The notes under the pieces were generated by a model. The model did not search any database and was not told the origin of the DNA. It was given only the letters and a program-made list of their open reading frames with translations. Shown piece after piece: positions 48,301 to 58,213 of a stretch of 64,000 nucleotides of DNA. The DNA is taken from assembly GCA_958299035.1 (NCBI GenBank), contig CATQJL010000316.1:17709676-17773675 (forward strand). The letters are read 5' to 3'. The position numbers and the translations under genes were made by a program. Source of the DNA: Cylicocyclus nassatus. Its lineage: Eukaryota; Nematoda; Chromadorea; Rhabditida; Strongylidae. The number at the start of each line of letters is the position of its first letter. Position 1 is the stretch's first letter.

Positions 48301-51300
48301 AATGATGAGATAGACTACAAGCTTACAGCTTAAATGGCTTATATAAAACTAGCTGATCTGCCCGGTCCAGCCCGGGAATGATCACTGATCGGGAATGAAG
48401 ATAAGGTATTCGGTGGCATTGAAGAAACTGTGTAAAGAACAAAAACAAAATGTGAACACTTATTAGTCGGTGGCATATCTCTCTTTCTCCAAATCAAGTT
48501 CAACACGCAAAACCTAAGCAAGCAGCGCGAGTTAATTGATAGCAGCGCTCATTGTTATTATGAGGATCATTTTTTGTGACACTTTGCCGTTAACCGGCTA
48601 CTTCATCTTCATTCACTGCTTGCCGTCAATTTTTGTGGAGTCGGCAGTACTTTGCACTCGCGCACTTTCCTGGTCCAAGGGATCAACTATAGCGAATGTG
48701 AGTTGTCGCTTGCCTTGACATTATTTCTGGTATTGACAAATAATTTGTGCGCAATCTCATGAAAAATTTTGACCCCTCATTGTTTAAATTGAGCATGTAA
48801 CGAAGAAAGCATTGATTATAAGCGTAAATTGAGCACGCTTCCGTACAAAACACTCGCTACAAAGCACTCATGGTCTCTTGCACGCTAAGGTTTCCGCATA
48901 AGATACATTTAGTGCATCCATTTAAATGAGCAATTGAGACTCACATCAAGAACACTTTTCACTGCACTTCGTCAACAGAAGTTCACAATGAGACATGCCA
49001 GCCTTGTTTACATACCCCTGTTTTGATAGCAAATGATAAGAATCATTTTTATTGCAAAGTGCTGCAAATCAATAAATCGATAGAAGGACCCAACGAATCG
49101 CTGCAAAAAGTAGCCTATCATCTGCGCAAGGCTCGAAAACATATGTGTGTAAAGTTTCAGCTTAATCGGTTGAGCGGCGCGCGTTTCTATAACGCACATA
49201 CCCTCCAAACTGACAATTTTTGAGTTTCATATATATATATATATATATATATAGATGCTGATAGCGTAAACCCGTTGTTGTAAGATCACTATTAAATAAT
49301 TTTGATATTATTTACCTACGCTCTTGTTAGAAATATGATCCGCACGACAACAGCTAGCGTTTTTATGACACAGATTCTCATGCTATCTGCTTGTTGGGAA
49401 GATTTAAGTCAGAAGTTTAGTGAACCAGAGCTGGTGTGAGAAAAAATACCGACACTAAAGTCTCTCAAAGATTGAAATTTTGGATTTGATGCTTTTTAGC
49501 TCAAAAATCTTTGAGAAGGGGACGAGTGGCGTAGTGGTATGAGGCGCGGCTATGACCAGATCGGACGCAGGTTCGATCCCCGCCCCTGGGCCAACCAAGC
49601 CCTCTACCCGTCGGGGCCGGTAAATTGGTACCAGAGTAATCTGGGAGGATAAGAGCACTGACTTGGTAATCAGCTGGCCCCCGCAAGTTACAGTAAAGGC
49701 TCGCACGCATACGATCGCCTTTCGGCTATGAAGTAGTGTGCGTTCGGCGCATGCCCGCAGAGAGTATTGAAGACGCGAATCCTTTATCTTATTACCAGTG
49801 CGTCACCTCTGCTTCGCAGAGGTTCGCACTGGCTCTACTATCCATGCCTTCTTCGTGATCGCATAATAATGACTTTGAAACTCAGCGCGCGATGCTGAAC
49901 ATCACGAATGAATTGTAAACAATCATTCATTTTTAGAGCTTTTCCATGTAAGATTGGTAATTTTGGGAGAAAAAATTTTCCCGCAGAAAAACAAATGCGA
50001 TTTTGAATGGATTACTGAATTTATTTTGGCTTTATATTCGCCATAAGGATAAAGACCACCTTAGGCTACATATCTATTCAAAACTCCTCTCAATTTTTAT
50101 AGTAAAAACTTGGCAAATCAACAACATGCTCAGTTACATCTTTTTAGGGCCAATTTTGTGTAAAAATAGACTTTTTGCTTACTTTCCAGCTGAAATCAAT
50201 GTTTTTCGGATTTACTTGCTGAACGAATCCACGACTTTGCAAAAAGTCCAATTACCGACCTATTTTGGCAGGCCAAAAGTCGCGTGGATACGTTTGACGC
50301 ACACTTTTCGATGGTTCCACTTACTGGATCGGCTTGTGATTTTGCATAGTTTACCTACACGCTGACAGGGTGCTATGACCAAAATTCTAGATCAAGACGC
50401 TGGCTGCAACTTTCTCTGTGAATTTCGTGACAGACAGATATACACACACAGACAAACAGACAGACGCTTAGCGCTTTATTATAAGTCATGATCATTATAC
50501 CGACAGGGACAAACAAGTTCTTGATGGAAAAAAATAAACTAGGATTAAATTCTCAGCCACATAATTTCATTTGGCTACCAGAGAAGGACTTTATGGTGTT
50601 AAACTTCATCTCTTTAAATGGTTTGGAAAAAAGGGCCAAGCTCTTGGATTCTCAGGGCATCTCGCAAAACATCTGGCATTTGAATCTTGATGACGTAGGA
50701 CTTTGTCTACCTGCCATCGGCGGCGGCCAGGTCTTTTCAAGGCAAAAAACTAATTTTTCTTCTGACATCTTTTACCTTGGTGGCATCGCGATGTAGGAAA
50801 CTCTCATGCCGACAATGTTTCGAGTGCATGAGTGCAGATATAATCGATGTGTGTTTGGATAGGACGAAATCCGGAGGTGACTACCAGCGTGCAAAGTACC
50901 GTAGTTTGAAATTCGAAGGGTGCACAAATCGTTGATTATGAATTCGGAACTGTGCTCTCCCCCCGAGATGTAAGTGGAACACTTAGCTTTGTTGGTCTGA
51001 GAAATCGTTTTAGAATTTTCATTGATCTCCAAAGGTAGAACTCATTAAAGGTTTTTGAAAGAACCCTGCAAGTCACTTTGCACTCTAACTTCATCTCCGT
51101 AAAGATATGCGTCATATTCCGCTACGCCAAGACGCAGAGACTCCGCAGTGACGCGAACAAAACGTATGCATGCGGTGGTATCATGCGACATGCGGTCTAG
51201 CACAGGTATCGTGCTGCTTTCGTGTTTCCTCCAATGGCGTCTTTCCTAAGCAAGGATTATTTCTGCCATTTCTTAATACCAACCTATAAGAACAATAATA

Positions 51301-54133
51301 TACTTCATCGACCCCAGAATAGGTCAGCACAAATTACGCTTATGATTTGCGAGCATTCTAGGGTGACGGAGCAGAGGTGGAATTAGAACTGCTGGGTAAA
51401 CCTCCAACGGAACCATCGGAAGGTTTCGGGCATATATCCGCAATAATTTCAGACGACCAAACTTTGGTAAGAAGGAAAATCATTGTTTTATTAGGTTGCT
51501 CGATTTACATATTCAGGATCATGGAATCGTATATTTTTGCGCAAGATGTAAAGAGTTTGTTAAAGGAGGTTTAGGTGTTAAAACTTCCCAAGGATTGCGG
51601 CAGATAGGGGTGTCGGTTGGTGTTTTGGAGCTGAGGTAGTCCACCTATATTTATAAATACAGGAGCACGATGACGAAGGACTATCGTTGACAGCTACTAG
51701 CACAGATAATTTGCTATATTGCAAAACTCGGTAAGGCGCAAAATGATTTAATAAAGCAAGATTTTTTCTTACGACTATGACTGGAATTTTTTTTTCAAAC
51801 CTTGTACTTGTATCAAGCAAACGGCAAGACTTTTTTTCAGCCAAGCGGAGGATGTGCGCGAAGCGTTCTTTTTGGAAAATTTCACCATTGCACTGGCCAC
51901 AGGAACCTTCAGTGAAATTGGTAGGCCTTTGCTTTAGCAAAACATTGAGAAGAGCTCAAAAATGACATAATAAGAAAGCTTGTGAAAACGCGTTAACAAG
52001 TTTGTACTACCCATTCGAAGAAAATAAGTTTGTAGTTTCCTGTACTCAAATAGGTGATCTCTGGAATCTAATGAAGAACTGCTTGTCTCGTTTCACTCTT
52101 TTGCAAACTATTTAGAGTGGGTTTGTCTATCCCACATGATAACGACTTCATCTCTCTTTGCTCAAACTATACGGCTGTAATCAGTTTTATTGCTGAAATT
52201 TGGTCTGCTATATTTATATCCTTCTGATTAACGACTCATCCTGTACAACAGCGGTATTGGAAATGAGTGTGTATCATATAAGAAAGTTTTTGAATACTTC
52301 GCCTGATTGTGGGGCACAAGCTAAGCTGAGCTAAAAGCGAGTCTCACCGAATTGAAGAAATTATGATTTGGATGCCATTTGCTTGCCTATTTTAGACAAA
52401 TTACATCAAAATAACCCAATTTTGCCACTTTCGCGCTTTCTGTTTTAGAGTTTGAAAACGTGACGAAAGCTCATTTAGAAAAAAAAAATCGAAGAATTGC
52501 TTGTACACTGCCTTTAATTGAAATAACAGTACCGTTGCTTTCATGTGCTCGCTCTCTGTGATTTGAGCAGATTTTGAATTTACGGACTCATTGAAACTAA
52601 TTAAGGCAGTGTACTGGGAGGTTCATGCTCAAAAAATACGCTAGTAGACACATCAAAGATATACAGAAGTTGCGAACAGTGTGAGATAACAGTACAGCAG
52701 AAAGGCTGGCACCTTGACACTTGTTGAACTCACGAGGTACAACCTACTAACATTACGTCTATGCTAGAAAGCTGTGCACAGTTAAGCTATTGATTCGCAA
52801 CCTCAAGAGAGATGTGCATACTACAGAAGCCTTTAGGTCATCTTATATATAAAGCTGAATGTCTGTTTGTATGTATGTATGTCTGTACGTATGTTCCGAA
52901 TAGAAAATTCCATTTCTGAACCGATCCGGACCAAACTTGGCACACATACACTACGGGCCCCGGCGGGTGTCATAGGCTACTTTTCGTTATCGATCGATAT
53001 CGATTTTATCGATTTGTATCGATTTTTTTGTTGAGTTCACCTACGGGGCTGGGAGTTGGCACAGGGGGGTAATCGAGCATGGGGATTCCGAATACAATAT
53101 TGGTTTTCAGGATTATCGATTACTTTTATCGATTTTATCGATTTTTTTTGCAAAGTTTGAGCTACGGGGCTGGGAGTTGGCACAGGGGGGTAATCGAGCA
53201 TGGGGAATCCGAATACAGTATTGGTTTTCAGGATTATCGATTACTTTTATCGATTTTATCGATTTTTTTGCAAAGTTTGAGCTAGGGGGCTGGGAGTTCG
53301 CACAGGGGGGTAATCGAGCATGGGGATTCCGAATACAATATTGGTTTTCAGGATTATCGATTACTTTTATCGATTTTATCGATTTTTTTGCAAAGTTTGA
53401 GCTAGGGGGCTGGAATTTGGCACAGGGGTGTAATCGAGCATGCTGATCACCCCCCTTGGGGATGATCAGCATGCTCGATTACACCCCTGTGCCAAATTCC
53501 AGCCCCCTAGCTCAAATTTTCAAAAAATCGATAAAATCGATAAAAGTAATGGACGATCCTGAAAACTAATATTGTGTTCGTAATCAGCATGCTCGATTAC
53601 CCCCTTGTGCAAAATTCCAGCCTCGCATGTCAAAATTTACAAAAAATCGATAAAATCAATAAAAGTAATCGATAATTCTGAAAACTAATATTGTATTCGG
53701 AATCCCCATGCTCACTTCCCCCCTGTGCCAACTCCTAGCCCTGTAGGTGAACTCTGCAAAAAAATCGATAAAAATCGGTAAAATCGACATCGATCGATAA
53801 CGAAAAGTGGACTGTGACACCCGCCGGGGCCCGAAGTGTATGTGTGCCAAGTTTGGTCCGGATACGGCGGAGCCGGGTAAGCCAGCTAGTTACTAATATG
53901 CATGAGATCCCCGCGGAGCAAACATTTACACTTTGAACGTCGCAAAAGTTATCCTTTCAAATCAAACGATGACCTTTTCAACTAGTAAGATACACAAGTA
54001 TGATGAATCTTAATGTTTTTTTGTTTGTCTGCTTTGCTTTTGCCAGACATGGGCTACTTTTACGTCTACATCATAAGACATTATCTGGGTCCATCCTATA
54101 TGTACTGTGCCTCATTTTGTCGAAATGCTAGAG
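45379..54133 (+). CDS. Second DOMON-domain gene, paralogous to the 28948 gene; incomplete or DOMON-only
   Basis: Exons read here are 45379-45501, 51362-51466, 51517-51609, 51663-51730, 51841-51920 and 54047-54133. They align one to one with exons 2-7 of the b561 gene. Junction phases (0,0,0,2,1,1) are the same, and the 93-nt and 68-nt exons have exactly the same length. Conserved residues include the CGxxxxCxxxPPGCxxxxDC motif (DCGQSKVCVRAPPGC...), ISDDQ against FSQDD, DHGIVYFCA against GDDMVVYCA, and LLYC against ALYC. A signal-peptide exon is not identified, although the same frame contains an upstream ATG at 45337. No exon with the b561 histidine motifs was found before the LINE at 59.9 kb. 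The donor after 51609 (GTGTCG) is weak and the first intron is about 5.9 kb, full of transposons. It is either a secreted DOMON protein or a decaying partial duplicate. The 201-codon minus-strand frame at 45202-45807 overlaps exon 1 and is a shadow. Confidence 0.6.
46416..46493. repeat. 40-bp tandem duplication
   Basis: GAATCAGCACACTGAATGAT followed by CCATTTACACTGAAA occurs twice, about 40 bp apart, without changes. Confidence 0.9.
46637..46688. repeat. Perfect 19-bp GC-rich hairpin
   Basis: GCGCGACAAAGTTAGGCGG and its exact complement are separated by 14 nt. Neighbouring sequence up to about 46745 repeats pieces of the same words (TTAGGCG, GTGCCGC, GGCGGC), so the area is probably a compact foldback element. 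Confidence 0.75.
47529..48250. mobile_element. Foldback element with about 300-bp arms
   Basis: ACAGTCGAGTAGATTTCCTG at the left is answered by its complement ending at 48250. The arms stay alignable through GTCCCTGCAGACGCGACAAC, TTGACGCCCC and the TTCTATCATCGCATATTCA zone up to about 47820 and 47930. The inner ends are AG-rich. It lies in the long first intron of the second DOMON gene. Confidence 0.75.
48349..49255 (-). mobile_element. Complete Helitron-like element (907 bp)
   Basis: On the minus strand it starts TCTATATATATA (preceded by A) and ends GGCAGATCAGCTAG (followed by T). CCCGG, six nt, CCGGG forms a hairpin 9 nt before the final CTAG. The 5' part contains AACCGATTAAGCTGAAACTT, ACACACATATG and GGCTACTTTTT, a diverged version of the block in the elements at 36214 and 52841. 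No Rep/helicase reading frame is present. Confidence 0.75.
49518..49790 (+). repeat. tRNA-derived SINE
   Basis: It begins with a tRNA-like head. Box A resembles GTGGCGTAGTGGTATG and box B is GGTTCGATCCC, about 35 nt apart, as in RNA polymerase III internal promoters. The acceptor and T stems do not close well, so it is not a functional tRNA gene. The unrelated body follows (GTCGGGGCCGGTAAATTGGT, CACTGACTTGGTAATCAGCT, CTTTCGGCTATGAAGTAGTG). The right limit is set by the start of the neighbouring Helitron-like element and is approximate. A decayed copy is at 395-545. Confidence 0.65.
49795..50486 (-). mobile_element. Helitron-like element, second family (about 690 bp)
   Basis: The minus-strand 3' end reads ACCTCTGCGAAGCAGAGGT (a perfect 8-bp stem), GACGCACTGG, then T, matching the hairpin plus CTRR|T rule. 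The 5' end CTTATAATAAAGCGC follows A, with the expected first T apparently lost, and leads into GTCTGTCTGTTTGTCTGTGT. The interior matches 17480-18090. No protein is encoded; the 120-codon plus-strand frame at 50003-50365 is not supported. Confidence 0.6.
52515..52625. repeat. Facing TTAA/AGGCAGTG element ends
   Basis: TGTACACTGCCTTTAATT is followed about 80 bp later by AATTAAGGCAGTGTACTG, its inverted counterpart. These are probably ends of two TTAA-type MITEs, or one inverted remnant, related to the element at 34606. Their other ends were not located. Confidence 0.4.
52841..53889 (+). mobile_element. Complete Helitron-like element with internal inverted satellite (1049 bp)
   Basis: It starts TCTTATATATAAAGCTGAAT after A and ends CGGCGGAGCCGGGTAAGCCA plus GCTAG before T. 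CGGC-GGA-GCCG forms the terminal hairpin. The 5' block (CCGATCCGGACCAAACTTGG, GGGCCCCGGCGGGTGTCATA, GGCTACTTTTCG) recurs inverted just before the 3' end. Between them lie about 3.5 direct units of about 120 bp (starting near 53040, 53160, 53280 and 53400), then about three units in reverse orientation (53464-53800), with the turn near 53455. Confidence 0.85.
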
Positions 54134-54350
54134 GTTTTGCGCTATGCAATAAGATCAACATTAGAAGCGTTTCGAGAAGCATATTTCTCAACAATACCGG
54201 CATACATTACTTTTTATTTCTAAAGTTTCATGATCCCTGTGGTCGCTTTCGTATTTTTGTGAAGTTTTTTGTTTGAAGAATAACGAGTTGTTTGCATAGT
54301 ATAGTAGCACTGTAAGATATGCGAAGTGGACTTTGCTCATTTTTTCTCCT

Positions 54351-54988
54351 ACTCAGACAAGGAGGCAGGCGGTCCGCACCCGCGCTTTTCTGCAAGCGGT
54401 CAGCAAAATTTTGGGGGGTAGTCAAACCTTCAGCGAGCGGTACTTCCGTGGTTTGCCAGCGGGCAGCAGTAGAAAATTTTCTGCAAGAGCTCGTCAAATA
54501 ATCTTTTTCAGCAAGGACGGGCTAAAATTTCAACAGGCGCTTGGACTGTTTTTACGCAGTTTCGGGCGTACGTCGAGGAAAGGTAACACTCTACATGGGC
54601 AAGGTGTCTCCGATGGTTCAACTACCCTAATTTGGGATACTTTCTCTCAGCGGAAGATACCTACGCGCTGTGCGGTTCTTCACAGACCGTGCGGCCTCAA
54701 TAATTCTGCATATTCTCGCGGAAGGTACCTACGGGCTGTGCGATCCTTCACAAAGGACCGTGCGGCCCTCATTAATCTTGCATATTCTCCCATAAAATAC
54801 GCGAGTATGCTGCCACTACGTCGCAACTAGTCTATGAAGAAATCGCAATTGTTCTCCAAGCATTGAACCAAAGTTTGGCCAACATTCTTCCAATTTCTGC
54901 AAGCGGAGCGCAAGAAATCAGCGAACTATTTTTCCGGTGCCCGCCTGCCCGTAAGTCGTACTGCCTGCGCCCCGGCGATTATCTGAGT
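54351..54988. mobile_element. CAGACAATCG-type element, second copy
   Basis: The left end ACTCAGACAAGGAGGCAGGC and the right end (complement ACTCAGATAATCGCCGGGGC) match the family at 13781. The interior contains repeated GTGCGG-CTTCAC and AATTCTGCATATTCTC words, also seen in the copy at 56095. The 165-codon frame at 54333-54830 is a run-through of this repeat. Confidence 0.6.
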
Positions 54989-55039
54989 ACACGCTCATAA
55001 AGTTGTAACGGCACAGTTGTGTACACTACTACTACTTAG

Positions 55040-55141
55040 ACTTGTGCCGTGAAAATTACGCAAAAGATGTCTATAAATCATCTTCTACATCTTCTCGTAG
55101 CACAGAGCAGGAGCATCGCCCTACTACCGCTCCAAACGAAG
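55040..55141 (+). CDS. Candidate Ser/Thr-rich linker exon for the second DOMON gene
   Basis: It is preceded by CTACTTAG and followed by GTAAGG. The reading phase (starts and ends in phase 1) fits the end of the exon at 54133. It encodes a Ser/Thr/Pro-rich stretch (YKSSSTSSRSTEQEHRPTTA) like the glycosylated linkers of cell-surface proteins. One possible continuation is an acceptor 46 nt downstream leading to AAIASAFGRLWSTIAPG. This is an inference; no homology was recognised. Confidence 0.3.
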
Positions 55142-56094
55142 GTAAGGCAAGTTGTTCCTCTAGCAAACATTTACAGAAAAGTTTTAGCTGCTATCGCATC
55201 GGCTTTCGGACGACTATGGTCAACGATAGCTCCAGGCAAGTTTGTCTGTACTCTTTTTGAAAATGCTTACTCAAAAACAGACAATCAGAGTTCAAAACAA
55301 GTGAGAGACCTGCAACCGAATGAAATGTTGCTGGACCATTTCTTGTCAATACTAATCCAAGAAAATACTGAAAGCACGTTTTGGATGGGCGCTTCTGGGT
55401 GCATCATCACTTTGCAACCGTCTCGTGCTTCCTACAAACGGCCTCTCTCCGATATAAGAATGCCATCGTAAATACGCTGGCCTACTACTACAGTTCCACT
55501 CATACGCCAGCTCAATTTGTTCTAAAGATAGAGGTCACGAATAATAGGTGCGAACGCCGCGTGCAACAAGACCTTTGTTCCGTCTTTAAGCTGGAAAAAA
55601 GCGCATTTTATGGAAGTTCGGCTCGTCGCAGGAGAAAGGAGAATATAAGGCTTTAGAAAATTTCTTTATTTTTGGAAACGAAAGTCCTTTTTTGTATGGT
55701 TATGGTAGGAAGGTGCACAGCACAGGCGTCAAAATCACAGATTTGTTACTTTTGGTCCCGGCGGCACGTACCTCGTGTTGAATTGTAGGAAGCGCGATTT
55801 TCTGATGTTACACTCGAGTACATAAGCGATGTCATCCCGCATCGGTCGTAGGTATCCACCAGCTAAGGCTGCGCGAGCGCGGGTGATGGCATGAAGTCAG
55901 GATGCGACCGCTATTGACTCGCCTTGTTCTTTTCTGTGATCAATTTTCTTTGAGTGCGTTTATGTCTAATTTTCATTTCTTTATTAGCAATGAAATACGT
56001 TTATGTTTCAGTTACTACAACGCTGGATCAAAACAAAATGGACATTTTGTATTGACTACTCATGACAGATCATCAAGCGTTGTTCGGACATTCG
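55142..56094. other. Stretch with an unresolved reading frame
   Basis: A 140-codon plus-strand frame (55049-55471) crosses the candidate exon above in another phase. It has a mixed but not clearly coding composition, and I could not decide whether it is protein-coding. No repeat is recognised. Confidence 0.25.
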
Positions 56095-56617
56095 CAGACA
56101 ATCGCCGGGGACAGGCGGTCAGCAGAACTTCGGGGCGTGGCCAAACCTTCAGCTGGCGGCACTTCCTTTACAGTCGCATATGCCAGAGGACAGCAATGCG
56201 GAATTTTCTGCAAGCGGTGGTTAAATAATTTCTTTCAGCGAGAGGGTGGCATTTTCAGCGGGTGCTCTGACTCTTGTTGCGCAGTTTCGGGCATACGCCG
56301 ACGCGTACTCTATGTGAGAGTGGCGTCACCGATGGTTTAATTACGCGAGTTTGGGGTACTTTCTCTCAGTGGAAGGTACCTGCGGGATGTGCGGTCCTTC
56401 ACAAAAGACGATGCGGCCTTTAATAATCTTGCATATTCTCCCATAAAATGCGCCACTGCGCCGCCATCAATCCATGAAAAGCCACGATTGTTCTCCACTC
56501 GTTCAAAATTTCGCCAAAATTCTTCAAAATATCCGCGGAAGCAAGAAATCAGCGAACTATTTTTTTGGTGCTCGCTTGCTCACAAGTCGCGTGATCGCCT
56601 GCCCCGGCGATTATCTG
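56095..56617. mobile_element. CAGACAATCG-type element, third copy
   Basis: CAGACAATCGCCGGGGACAG at the left and a right end reading GCCCCGGCGATTATCTG. Internal words are shared with 54351-54988 (GTGCGGTCCTTCACAAA, AATCTTGCATATTCTCCCAT, AAGAAATCAGCGAACTATTT). Confidence 0.65.
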
Positions 56618-57065
56618 AGATTGGTAGGTATGGAGTTGGATCAGCATCGCTTTGCACATTCGTTGCAGTGTTTTTGACAGTGATGTCTCTTAAAGAACTG
56701 ACTTCAAGTCCACAACACTTCAAAAGGCTCTTCTTTTCATCGATTGAGGTATCATCGCACTAGGAGTGTTTTCATATGATTTTCCGCTTTCAACTATAGC
56801 TTTATTTCACTTTTTTCTTTGCTTCCCTTGGCCCTTTTCTACGTTCAAAGAAAAGCTTGTGTTACCAGATTTTTATAATAACAATCAAGTTCATAATTGT
56901 AATCGAAATGCTGAGATCCCCATCCGACATGCAAATTTGAGATGTCTACTCATTTACTATATGATCACCTTAGCAACAGCGTTTTATGCGAGAAAAGTGT
57001 GCCGTGATAATCTTGACAAGTAATCCCCCCATGTACCAATGCCAAAAAAACCAAAAATTTCACTC

Positions 57066-57304
57066 GGAGCATCCAATTAGCAGCCGCTTTCACTACAAAA
57101 TCTAAGACCTTGACGTCAGTTAACGAATGATGTGGGAGTGCGCGTAAAAGTGCGATACACAACGCTTGGAGCAAATTTTTCATCATTTCAGCTTGAAATC
57201 ATGAAAGAAAAGAAAAGTGAAAACAATTTTATTGGAGCGTCCAATTAGCTGCCGATTTTATTACAAAATCTAAGACCTTGACGTCAACCAACGAATGATG
57301 CCAG
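57066..57304. repeat. Direct repeat pair of about 75 bp
   Basis: GGAGC(A/G)TCCAATTAGC followed by ACAAAATCTAAGACCTTGAC and AACGAATGATG occurs at about 57076-57130 and again at about 57234-57299. The unit spacing is about 160 bp. Confidence 0.8.
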
Positions 57305-57736
57305 AAAGACAGCACCGCGACGTGTCCCTACGGCGTCTGTGAATTTGTATTGTGCGGAGGCCGTTGTATGCAAGTTCGAACGAGAGCGACGCGAAATTTT
57401 TGTGACGGTGTGGCTGTGATCAATGAGCGAGTTCGGCCGGGACCGCCATCTATGATGCCTCCAGGCAAAGTAGATTACTAGCGGCAATGTTGCAGCACAT
57501 CATTTTGCGCGCAAATTCGCGGTTCGAGACATATCAAGCACACCGAGAGTTCCACTATCGTATCCTATAAGAAGGAGGCAAACTGGGATTTTGTGGCGAA
57601 ATGTACATAGGGGCCATTTCCTTGTTTGAAATTTGCTGGTTTCCTTGTAAAGAACTGACAGCTTTTCAACTGCTTTCCTTCGCGGCTGGTGTCGTGCAAA
57701 CATACTCAATATCATTAGCAACGGAGATATGAATGT

Positions 57737-58213
57737 ATGGGTTGTTTCACTGACTGCAGCAGACTGCAGCTGACTGCACTGACCGCAACGGCCGCACGGA
57801 TCGCTGCTCGTTTCGAAAAGAGAAAACAATTGCGATCAAGTCAAAACACCGTCATTTGCGCCTAGGAAGTTCATAGGCTTCAACTTACTTTTCTCGATAA
57901 AAGTTTGGCGATTGTTTTTCTTTGGTATGCTCATATTTGTTCTGATTCTTCCTGTTAATGCCTATCCTGTTTTACTCTTGCTCGTGTTGTCTTTTATGTC
58001 TAGGCATATATTGCTGTTGATTATTTGGGCTACAAGTATCTATCCTCTCCACCTTTACGAAAGGACGCAGCGATTTCTGCGGCCTTTGCCGTCAGTGCGG
58101 TCATGCAGTCTGCTGCAGTCAGCTGCGGTCAGCTGCAGTCAGCTGCGTTCTGCTGCATCTGCTGCAGCCTGCTGCGGTCAGTGCGGCAGTCTGAAACAAC
58201 GAAACAACCCTAT
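57737..58213. mobile_element. TIR element with CTGCAGTCAG-type subrepeats
   Basis: ATGGGTTGTTTCACTGACTG at the left is answered at the right by GAAACAACCCTAT. Next to each end lie short GC-rich subrepeats of CTGCAGTCAG / CTGCTGCAGTC form, more numerous at the right (58085-58185). The centre is AT-rich, and the hydrophobic 104-codon frame there (57912-58226) runs into the right arm, so it is not supported as a gene. Confidence 0.6.

Noticed and set aside
49518..49592. Functional tRNA gene
   Set aside because: The acceptor and T stems do not pair properly and a long SINE body follows; a second decayed copy exists.
53113..53472. Repetitive 119-codon minus-strand frame and plus-strand partners
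   Set aside because: Products of the 120-bp satellite units inside the Helitron-like element.
53039..53800. Regularly spaced repeats resembling a CRISPR array
   Set aside because: The repeats and spacers are both conserved, the unit is about 120 bp, part of the array is inverted, and the genome is eukaryotic; it is a satellite within a transposon.
54333..54830. 165-codon plus-strand frame
   Set aside because: It runs through the CAGACAATCG-type transposable element, whose relatives do not keep the frame.
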